A DNA stretch of 14,120 nt, taken from positions 1-14,120 of the forward strand of contig DKVI01000051.1 of NCBI GenBank assembly GCA_002491115.1, read 5' to 3'. Source of the stretch: Lachnospiraceae bacterium UBA7182. GTDB lineage: Bacteria; Bacillota; Clostridia; Lachnospirales; Lachnospiraceae. Below are positions 9,074 through 12,405 of this stretch, piece after piece (position 1 is the first letter of the stretch; every line of letters starts with the position of its first letter). Below the pieces are notes generated by a model, which searched no databases, had not been told where the DNA came from, and saw only the letters and a program-made list of their open reading frames with translations. A program made the translations under genes and the position numbers.

Positions 9074-9079
9074 ATTATA
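9051..9079. promoter_or_regulatory. Candidate PadR operator: dyad across the promoter
   Basis: TATTATAT (9051-9058) and ATATAATA (9067-9074) are exact reverse complements with an 8-base centre. The dyad covers the spacer and the -10 box. A second perfect 12-base palindrome, TATAATATTATA (9068-9079), overlaps it. PadR regulators commonly bind such dyads at their own promoters, so autorepression is a reasonable inference. The AT-richness makes chance palindromes more likely. Confidence 0.45.
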
Positions 9080-9106
9080 AAATCATACAGTAAGGAGAAG
9101 GACGGC

Positions 9107-9430
9107 ATGGTATTTAACACAGGTGCGGCGCTCCTGGATGCAATCGTACTGGCTGTCGTGTCCATGGAAGCGGAAGGAACTTACGGATACAAGATCACAC
9201 AGGACGTCCGAAAAGTCATAGAGATTTCTGAATCTACCCTCTATCCGGTCTTAAGAAGGCTTTTAAAGGACGGATGCCTGGAAGTATATGATATGGAATT
9301 TGGCGGCAGGAACCGCAGATACTATAAGATCACCGATGCGGGAACGGCACAGCTGAATCTGTATCGGTCGGAGTGGCAGAGCTATGCGGCAAAGATCACG
9401 AAAATATTTACGGGGAGAAGTGAAAAATGA
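9107..9430 (+). CDS. PadR-family transcriptional regulator
   Basis: 107 residues, the size of short (subfamily 2) PadR proteins. The N-terminus, from VFNTGAALLDAIVLAVVSME through GTYGYKITQDV, is the winged-helix opening. SESTLYPVLRRLLKDGCLE is the recognition helix region, typical of PadR. EFGGRNRRYYKITDAG is the beta wing, followed by one C-terminal dimerisation helix. PadR proteins are usually autorepressors, induced by membrane or envelope stress or small hydrophobic ligands. The ATG at 9107 is preceded by AAGGAGAAGG. A longer frame from TTG 9044 is rejected because that TTG is the -35 box. Its stop overlaps the start of the following HAAS gene by 4 bases, the standard PadR-DUF1700 pairing in Lachnospiraceae. 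Confidence 0.93.
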   Translation: MVFNTGAALLDAIVLAVVSMEAEGTYGYKITQDVRKVIEISESTLYPVLRRLLKDGCLEVYDMEFGGRNRRYYKITDAGTAQLNLYRSEWQSYAAKITKIFTGRSEK

Positions 9431-9693
9431 ACAGAGAGCGATTTATGAAGGAACTGGAACGGCTCCTTGGAAGCCTCCCGCAGGATGAGAGGCAGGAAGC
9501 GATTCAGTTTTACAACGACTATTTTGACGATGCGGGGCCGGAGAACGAGGCAAGGGTCATAAAAGAGCTGGGAAGCCCATGGCAGGTGGCACAGACGATC
9601 CTGGACGGTTCCGGGGAGAGCGGGGAATATACCGAGCAGGGATATAAAGACATACGGTCCGGGAAATTTCAGGAGATGCCTGCTGTAACCTAA
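9427..9693 (+). pseudogene. Truncated HAAS-domain (DUF1700) membrane protein, interrupted by the mobile element
   Basis: The 88 visible residues start MNRERFMKELERLLGSLPQD and carry the N-terminal helical HAAS domain (QFYNDYFDDAG, VIKELGSPWQVAQTIL), then GEYTEQGYKDIR. Complete DUF1700 proteins are about 180-220 residues, with several membrane segments after this helical part. Here the frame stops at 9691-9693 and no hydrophobic segment follows. The last native-looking residues are EMPA; the next bases (TGTAACC) look like the end of the inserted element. The intact protein usually works with PadR and a DUF4097 protein in an envelope-stress module, and neither the membrane half nor a DUF4097 gene is visible here. 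A short soluble HAAS peptide may still be made. The start is the ATGA overlap with padR. Confidence 0.8.
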
Positions 9694-9758
9694 CAGAATA
9701 ACTGACAAAAAGGACATGTCAACGTGAGACCATCCGTGAAGAGGTGGGAAATGACGGG

Positions 9759-9780
9759 AAACCCCGATAAATCAAGGGTT
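9759..9780. repeat. Imperfect repeat copy 1 (AAA-Y-CCC-K-ATAAAT-Y-AAGG)
   Basis: This 22-base segment matches a second at 10066-10087 at 18 of 22 positions, the differences being at four scattered sites. AACCC and GGGTT in this copy can pair across the AT-rich centre. Origin unknown; it may be a recombination or protein-binding site. Confidence 0.5.
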
Positions 9781-9806
9781 AAAGCGAATTTGATAGAGAA
9801 AAAATG

Positions 9807-9857
9807 AAGCATCTTTGACAGCGAATTTGAGAATAAGCTGTTTCGGATGCTTTTTTT
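9807..9857 (+). terminator. Terminator-like hairpin inside the element's left end
   Basis: AAGCATC (9807-9813) pairs with GATGCTT (9846-9852), and ACAGC (9818-9822) with GCTGT (9837-9841). Symmetrical 4-base internal loops (TTTG/TTCG) separate the two stems, and the apical loop has 14 bases. Seven T residues (9851-9857) end it. It would stop transcripts entering from the padR operon and so insulate the element. The internal loop makes it weaker than the polC terminator. Confidence 0.6.
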
Positions 9858-9878
9858 GTGTCTTTGGAAGGGAGGGAA

Positions 9879-9938
9879 GTGGAGAGAGTGCTTGGAAGCA
9901 TTGGTTTTACTTGGTTTTTGAGCACTTGTCCTCTCCAC
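9879..9938. repeat. 14-bp-arm inverted repeat with a 4-base bulge
   Basis: GTGGAGAG (9879-9886) is the exact reverse complement of CTCTCCAC (9931-9938), and the adjoining AGTGCT (9887-9892) of AGCACT (9921-9926). Four unpaired bases TGTC (9927-9930) lie on the right side, and 28 T/G-rich bases form the loop. No T-run follows, so it is not a standard terminator. It could be a structured RNA or a relic inverted repeat. Confidence 0.6.
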
Positions 9939-10007
9939 AACACCTCAAAGTTAGGTTGTAAGAACATTATACATCAGCCATCCTCTTCTGAAAATAGCTC
10001 AAGCGTT

Positions 10008-10122
10008 GTAACGTGGCGTTATTGCGTTACTGATTGAGAGCTGTCAATGTGCTAGTATAGTCTGAAAATCCCTATAAATTAAGGCTTTTCGTGAAGTAAC
10101 GTATGGAAAAGGTGGGCGTTAC
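10008..10122. repeat. Cluster of GTAACG / CGTTAC motifs
   Basis: Five copies of the CGTTA core lie in 115 bases: GTAACG 10008-10013, CGTTA 10017-10021, CGTTAC 10025-10030, GTAACG 10096-10101 and CGTTAC 10117-10122. They form two facing pairs, with 11 and 15 bases between. The first pair sits inside a larger imperfect hairpin (AGCTC at 9996-10000 with GAGAGCT ending at 10042). Arrays of short sites in two orientations are what a recombinase or regulator binding region would look like. Protein not identified. Confidence 0.45.
10066..10087. repeat. Imperfect repeat copy 2 (AAA-Y-CCC-K-ATAAAT-Y-AAGG)
   Basis: Partner of the copy at 9759-9780 (18 of 22 positions identical), 307 bases downstream in the same orientation. 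Flanking bases extend it into an inverted repeat: GAAAA and CC on the left with GG and TTTTC on the right (10064-10090). Confidence 0.5.
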
Positions 10123-10167
10123 TCCGTGTTATCAACAGCCAATACCGGAGAGCCGGAACGGGTAGGA

Positions 10168-10277
10168 GCAAAGTGACAAAATGGAACAACACAAAAAAGG
10201 TTGTCACTTTGGCTTATTTTCAAGGGAAAACGCACTTTTACGGGAAGTGTTTCCCTAAAAGGGCAAAGTGACAAAAT
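10168..10277. repeat. Three copies of CAAAGTGACAA: candidate transposase-binding sites
   Basis: GCAAAGTGACAAAAT occurs exactly at 10168-10182 and at 10263-10277, 95 bases apart. An inverted copy of the 11-base core CAAAGTGACAA lies at 10201-10211. A weaker relative, CTGACAAAAAGG, is at 9702-9713, 18 bases inside the proposed left tip. GTGACA-type repeats in mixed orientation are known at the ends of several elements with TnsB/MuA-family transposases, so binding by the downstream transposase is a reasonable inference. Binding by the repressor is the alternative. Confidence 0.5.
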
Positions 10278-10290
10278 AGTGGTGCTTTTT

Positions 10291-10306
10291 GGGTGACAAG
10301 TAACCC
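10291..10306. promoter_or_regulatory. Palindromic site GGGTGAC-AA-GTAACCC downstream of the repressor gene
   Basis: Arms are complementary apart from one mismatch, and flanking TTTT and AAAA extend the dyad. It is nearly the same as the perfect palindrome at 10827-10842 on the other side of the repressor gene. The T-run precedes rather than follows the stem on both strands, so it is more like a protein site than a terminator. Confidence 0.45.
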
Positions 10307-10323
10307 AAAAGAGCCATAAAAAA

Positions 10324-10728
10324 TCAGCCCACCATGTTACCCTTTTCTGTATCTGTCAATCCGGATGATTTTGCACTTGTCCCTCTTGCCTTATGGGTCT
10401 TCCGGAGTTTCATCTCCAATAGTCCTATGAGTTCCTCTTGGTCATCTTCAGACAGTTCCCGGAAACCATTCAAGAGTTTTTCTTCCTTTTGGCATAATTT
10501 AACATTATGCTCATTGGCAGATTTTCCGGTCATTAACCAATCCATGCTACAATCCAAGGCACACGCTAGGTCATAAAAAATTGTACAAGAGGGTACTCTT
10601 ATTCCATTCTCTATTTTACTAAGGGCACCTGTAGCAAGCCCACATTTATTGAATATATCAGTCTGTGTGAGTCGCAGCTCTTTTCTTCTCTCTAAAATCC
10701 TACTGCCTATACTCTTCATATCGTCCAT
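10324..10728 (-). CDS. Xre-family phage repressor (c/cI-like)
   Basis: 134 residues, transcribed leftward against all other element genes except the small one at 11326-11514. Residues about 7-65 are a classic HTH_3 fold: RILERRKELRLTQTDIFNKC, then LATGALSKIENGIRVPS as recognition helix and following turn, then DLACALDCSMDWLMTGKS. The C-terminal half (EEKLLNGFRELSEDDQEELI) is helical and probably dimerises. There is no S24/LexA-type peptidase domain, so RecA-triggered self-cleavage is unlikely. The ATG at 10728 follows TGAGGT by about 6 bases. Its position beside an operator-bearing divergent promoter marks it as the lysogeny repressor, like Mu c. It presumably binds the GCTAATTAGC sites upstream. 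A weak leftward promoter may overlap the operator at 10765-10774. Confidence 0.85.
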   Translation of the reverse strand: MDDMKSIGSRILERRKELRLTQTDIFNKCGLATGALSKIENGIRVPSCTIFYDLACALDCSMDWLMTGKSANEHNVKLCQKEEKLLNGFRELSEDDQEELIGLLEMKLRKTHKARGTSAKSSGLTDTEKGNMVG

Positions 10729-10744
10729 GTTTACCTCACTTTCT

Positions 10745-10805
10745 GCTAAAGAGAATATAAATATGCTAATTAGATGAAAAAACCATTGACATTCTGCTAA
10801 TTAGC
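10745..10805. promoter_or_regulatory. Operator cluster of the lysogeny switch
   Basis: A perfect 10-base palindrome, GCTAATTAGC, at 10796-10805 lies wholly between the -35 and -10 boxes of the rightward promoter. A 9-of-10 copy (GCTAATTAGA) is at 10765-10774, and a half site (GCTAA) at 10745-10749. The shared context TTCTGCTAA appears at both 10741-10749 and 10792-10800. Site-to-site steps of 31 and 20 bases are near whole helical turns, placing all sites on one DNA face, as in cooperative repressor operators. Confidence 0.65.
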
Positions 10806-10814
10806 ATATATACT
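10786..10814 (+). promoter_or_regulatory. Rightward early promoter of the element
   Basis: TTGACA (10786-10791), a 17-base spacer and TATACT (10809-10814) make a near-consensus promoter reading into the early operon and transposase. The spacer contains the perfect palindrome at 10796-10805, so a bound repressor would block RNA polymerase. Transcription would begin near 10821, leaving a leader of about 145 bases. Confidence 0.8.
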
Positions 10815-10826
10815 ATTACTTGCAAG

Positions 10827-10842
10827 GGGTTACTTGTAACCC
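10827..10842. promoter_or_regulatory. Perfect palindrome GGGTTAC-TT-GTAACCC just after the early promoter
   Basis: Seven-base arms around TT, located at about +7 of the early transcript. TTACTTGTAA within it repeats TTACTTGCAA at 10816-10825, 14 bases earlier. Its sibling lies at 10291-10306. A second regulator, such as the Ner/Cro-like protein or the transposase, could bind here. Confidence 0.5.
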
Positions 10843-10877
10843 AATAATCATAGCAAATTTCTTAGAAAATCTCAATA

Positions 10878-10893
10878 GCCGGAGTTCTCCGGC
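10878..10893 (+). promoter_or_regulatory. Stable hairpin in the early leader
   Basis: GCCGGA (10878-10883), GTTC loop and TCCGGC (10888-10893) form a GC-rich hairpin in the leader between the early promoter and the first gene. No T-run follows, so it is not a terminator. It may affect transcript stability. The rest of the leader (10843-10967) shows no gene. Confidence 0.4.
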
Positions 10894-10952
10894 ACAAAGA
10901 AAGTCACCCGGTTCAGGGTATCAGGAAAGCACTGTTGGAAAAGCAGGAAGAA

Positions 10953-10970
10953 GAAAGGTAGGTTGTGATG
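10953..10970 (+). repeat. Duplicated ribosome-binding module, copy 1
   Basis: GAAAGGTAGGTTGTGATG is repeated exactly at 11935-11952. Both copies end in the ATG of a small early gene (10968 and 11950). The shared ribosome site supports both starts and suggests that a gene-cassette boundary was duplicated. Confidence 0.8.
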
Positions 10971-11369
10971 CAGAAGAGAGAGTTTGAGAAAATGATTGAG
11001 CAGCCTGTATCAGATGCGGAGTACAAGGTCATTGAGACGGTGTACCAATGGCATCCATCCGTGAAGGAAGTATCCGGAAAAGAAGAGGTTGCTGAACTAT
11101 ACAAGAGCTTTGGGATGGCAATATTCCACGACATGCTCCCAAGGGCGGAAAAGAACCGTGAATTGGAAAGCAAGCTCCGTCATGCACAGGCAGAGGTGGA
11201 ACGGATAAAGGAAGAGATGGAAGAGCTGTCCCGTGGCAACGCTCCGGAGAGAGTGCAAGTCCTTCCGGAAGCGTTGGAGGAACATCTCAAAATGAGTGAG
11301 AGACAAAGGCAAAGAGACAGAGAGGCTATTGCTCTTGCCCGAAAATTTCCGGGAATTTGTCAGCAATAA
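10968..11369 (+). CDS. Uncharacterised early phage protein with coiled coil
   Basis: 133 residues, first gene of the rightward early operon. The N-terminal part (EFEKMIEQPVSDAEYKVIE, VYQWHPSV, VAELYKSFGMAIFHDML) resembles a small family often seen in early regions of Clostridia phages, for which I know no function. Residues about 63-90 (KNRELESKLRHAQAEVERIK) are a strongly predicted coiled coil, and the C-terminus is basic and polar. It starts at ATG 10968, 5 bases after AAGGTAGG; the GTG at 10965 is too close. Its last 44 bases overlap the opposite-strand gene at 11326-11514, an unusual arrangement. No catalytic motif is visible; an oligomeric or adaptor role would be guesswork. Confidence 0.75.
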   Translation: MQKREFEKMIEQPVSDAEYKVIETVYQWHPSVKEVSGKEEVAELYKSFGMAIFHDMLPRAEKNRELESKLRHAQAEVERIKEEMEELSRGNAPERVQVLPEALEEHLKMSERQRQRDREAIALARKFPGICQQ

Positions 11370-11514
11370 AGAGTCTGACATATTTGTCCCGGTACTGATG
11401 AAACTCATCAAGGTCAATAATGCCTTTTTCGGCAAGGAATTGGGCAAGTGCAACAGCATTGAACCCTTTGTTGAGTATCTCATCATCAGTCAGATATTGG
11501 ATGAGTTCTTCCAT
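11326..11514 (-). CDS. Small acidic protein encoded antisense inside the early operon (moron candidate)
   Basis: 62 residues starting MEELIQYLTDDEILNKGFNA, with 13 acidic and 6 basic residues and no hydrophobic segment. I do not recognise the family. Support for a real gene: on the reverse strand the ATG at 11514 is preceded by a perfect AAGGAGGTG ribosome site, and upstream of that by an extended -10 promoter (11543-11551). It lies in a gap of the rightward operon, so no forward gene covers most of it, and its 3' end overlaps the preceding forward gene by 44 bases. The longer frame from 11571 is rejected because it would start upstream of the promoter's -10 box. Independently promoted small genes on the 'wrong' strand of a prophage are often expressed in lysogens and may act in superinfection exclusion, counter-defence or gene control. 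Which, if any, applies is unknown. Confidence 0.8.
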   Translation of the reverse strand: MEELIQYLTDDEILNKGFNAVALAQFLAEKGIIDLDEFHQYRDKYVRLFIADKFPEIFGQEQ

Positions 11515-11542
11515 GGTACACCTCCTTGTGAGTGATGTGCCA

Positions 11543-11551
11543 ATTATAACA
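11543..11551 (-). promoter_or_regulatory. Extended -10 promoter of the antisense small gene
   Basis: Read on the reverse strand the sequence is TGT followed by TATAAT, a TGn-extended consensus -10. No good -35 is seen at 17 bases, which extended -10 promoters tolerate. Transcription would start near 11535, only about 20 bases before the ATG, and would run against the early operon. Confidence 0.65.
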
Positions 11552-11565
11552 CAGAAAAGGAGATG

Positions 11566-11748
11566 ATGCACTTGCTGAACCTGTCAGGTGATGAGATGGA
11601 GGCATTGGTTGAGCATAGGGAGAAGATGGATGTGGAACTTGAGCGGCTCCGGGAGAAGCGGATGGAGCTTGAGGCGGAGATTGAGGGAAGGGAACATACT
11701 CTCAATATAATTGACAAAATCATAGGGAAGACGGAGGTGTGCTACTGA
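11566..11748 (+). CDS. Short coiled-coil protein, early operon
   Basis: About 60 residues, almost wholly an amphipathic charged helix (DEMEALVEHREKMDVELERL, then REKRMELEAEIEGREHTLNI). This predicts a coiled coil that dimerises or partners another early protein such as the coiled-coil product of the first early gene. The start is uncertain. AAGGAG (11557-11562) directly touches the ATG at 11563, is 3 bases from the ATG at 11566 and 9 bases from an in-frame TTG at 11572; I use 11566. Its stop TGA (11746-11748) shares one base with the next gene's ATG, so the two are translationally coupled. It is divergent from the antisense small gene. Function not known. Confidence 0.7.
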   Translation: MHLLNLSGDEMEALVEHREKMDVELERLREKRMELEAEIEGREHTLNIIDKIIGKTEVCY

Positions 11749-11927
11749 TGAAGAACGGAAAGGCTCCCACAAGGGAACAGAAGAAGATAATGAGGGCTCA
11801 TGGGTTAGTGCCGGAGAATTGGCTTGTGGTCAAGAACCTCCCGGACTCTTTGGAGGTAGTGAGCCGGGTCTCCCTGAAAAAGGTTGGAGGAAAACCAAGG
11901 ACAAGGGCTATATCAAAGAGCCTGTGA
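11748..11927 (+). CDS. DUF6906-family small phage protein
   Basis: 59 residues: MKNGKAPTREQKKIMRAHGL followed by PENWLVVKNLPDSLEVVSR and a basic tail. This pattern (MKNGKrPT..QK.....GL.PENWLVvKd.pd.l.vvhR) is the small DUF6906 family common in phages and prophages of Clostridia. Its role is unknown; the basic N-terminus and tail would be compatible with nucleic-acid contact. The ATG at 11748 overlaps the upstream stop in TGATG, with CGGAGG ten bases before. A GTG at 11739 is too close to that site. Gene order coiled coil, DUF6906, next small gene fits an early accessory cassette. Confidence 0.75.
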   Translation: MKNGKAPTREQKKIMRAHGLVPENWLVVKNLPDSLEVVSRVSLKKVGGKPRTRAISKSL

Positions 11928-11934
11928 CTGGTTG

Positions 11935-11952
11935 GAAAGGTAGGTTGTGATG
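11935..11952 (+). repeat. Duplicated ribosome-binding module, copy 2
   Basis: Exact 18-base copy of 10953-10970, GAAAGGTAGGTTGTGATG, containing the ribosome site and the start codon at 11950. Confidence 0.8.
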
Positions 11953-12183
11953 GAAAAGTACAAGGAGAGTGATGTGGAGCTGATGTCCCTGCTCCTGAAG
12001 CTTCAGGAGGGTACAAGCCCTATCAGGATGTCAATAGGCTTTACGGACAATGACCGGATAGTCCGTCAGGGGATTGTCCTGTATCAGGCGGCTCCAAAGG
12101 TGATTGAGACCCTCATTGAGCATGGGTACACATGTGACCTGACAGAGCATGGAATGAGGGTATACAAGCTTGATGTGAGGTGA
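11950..12183 (+). CDS. Uncharacterised small early phage protein
   Basis: 77 residues with a mixed helix-strand pattern: DVELMSLLLKLQEG, then IRMSIGFTDNDRIVRQGIVL, then PKVIETLIEHGYTCDLTEHG and a short C-terminal strand (MRVYKLDV). I do not recognise the family; no metal-binding or catalytic motif is evident. The start at ATG 11950 is fixed by the same ribosome-site module as the first early gene. The stop TGA (12181-12183) is embedded in the ribosome site of the next gene, so the two are likely coupled. It belongs to the block of small genes ahead of the transposase. Confidence 0.7.
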   Translation: MEKYKESDVELMSLLLKLQEGTSPIRMSIGFTDNDRIVRQGIVLYQAAPKVIETLIEHGYTCDLTEHGMRVYKLDVR

Positions 12184-12187
12184 GCGG

Positions 12188-12391
12188 ATGGAAACAAAGC
12201 AGACGAGGCTGACACCCTTTGGGATGATGGTCAGGAAAAGGCTCATAGACAAGAACATGACACAGGTGGAGCTTGCTGCTTTGCTTGGATGCAACAAGCA
12301 GTACATCCACAAGATTTTGGTCGGTGAGCGTAGTGGGAAGAAATACATTGAGGAAATATCAAGGATACTGGACATTGAGATGGCAGCATGA
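12188..12391 (+). CDS. Small Xre-type HTH protein, Ner/Cro-like
   Basis: 67 residues, nearly all one helix-turn-helix domain: TPFGMMVRKRLIDKNMTQVE, LAALLGCNKQYIHKILVGER as the turn and recognition helix, then YIEEISRILDI. Small one-domain proteins of this kind are common in Clostridia prophages. Its place immediately before the transposase and far from the repressor corresponds to Ner in Mu, which represses early and repressor promoters after induction. That role is inference from position. The start ATG follows GAGGTGAGCGG; the 13-base string GAGGTGAGCGGAT recurs before the transposase start. Possible targets are the palindromes GCTAATTAGC or GGGTTAC-TT-GTAACCC. Confidence 0.8.
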   Translation: METKQTRLTPFGMMVRKRLIDKNMTQVELAALLGCNKQYIHKILVGERSGKKYIEEISRILDIEMAA

Positions 12392-12405
12392 AGGAGGTGA
12401 GCGGA

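Larger units (their letters stand above)
9694..10323. other. Gene-free, repeat- and hairpin-rich left end of the element
   Basis: 630 bases with no supportable coding region; small reverse frames at 9690-9938 run through hairpins and have no ribosome site. It holds, in order: an AAACCCC...AAGGGTT motif, a terminator-like hairpin, a long bulged inverted repeat, a cluster of GTAACG/CGTTAC repeats, a second copy of the AAA-CCC-ATAAAT-AAGG motif, three copies of CAAAGTGACAA and one GGGT-AC/GT-ACCC palindrome. Each is listed separately. Overall it looks like a recombination or transposase-assembly region, not lost genes. Confidence 0.6.

Noticed and set aside
9044..9106. N-terminal extension of padR from a TTG codon
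   Set aside because: That TTG is the -35 hexamer of the promoter, and the ATG at 9107 has a strong ribosome site.
9382..9967. Reverse frames of 62-111 residues across the padR/HAAS end and the left noncoding region
   Set aside because: No ribosome sites, low-complexity Ser/Phe/Pro composition, and they run through the terminator hairpin and inverted repeat.
10129..10137. TTATCAACA, one mismatch from a DnaA box
   Set aside because: Single copy with no AT-rich unwinding region or iterons; chance match.
10291..10306. Rho-independent terminator of the repressor gene
   Set aside because: On both strands the T-run is on the wrong side of the stem.
9694..10323. CRISPR array, tRNA or tyrosine integrase remnant in the noncoding left end
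   Set aside because: No regular repeat-spacer pattern, no cloverleaf and no integrase reading frame; the repeats are short, irregular and in both orientations.
10334..10576. Forward frame opposite the repressor
   Set aside because: The reverse strand encodes a clear HTH protein with a proper start.
11296..11535. Forward frame of 79 residues opposite the small antisense gene
   Set aside because: It starts at a GTG without a ribosome site inside the preceding gene, while the reverse strand has a promoter, ribosome site and start codon.
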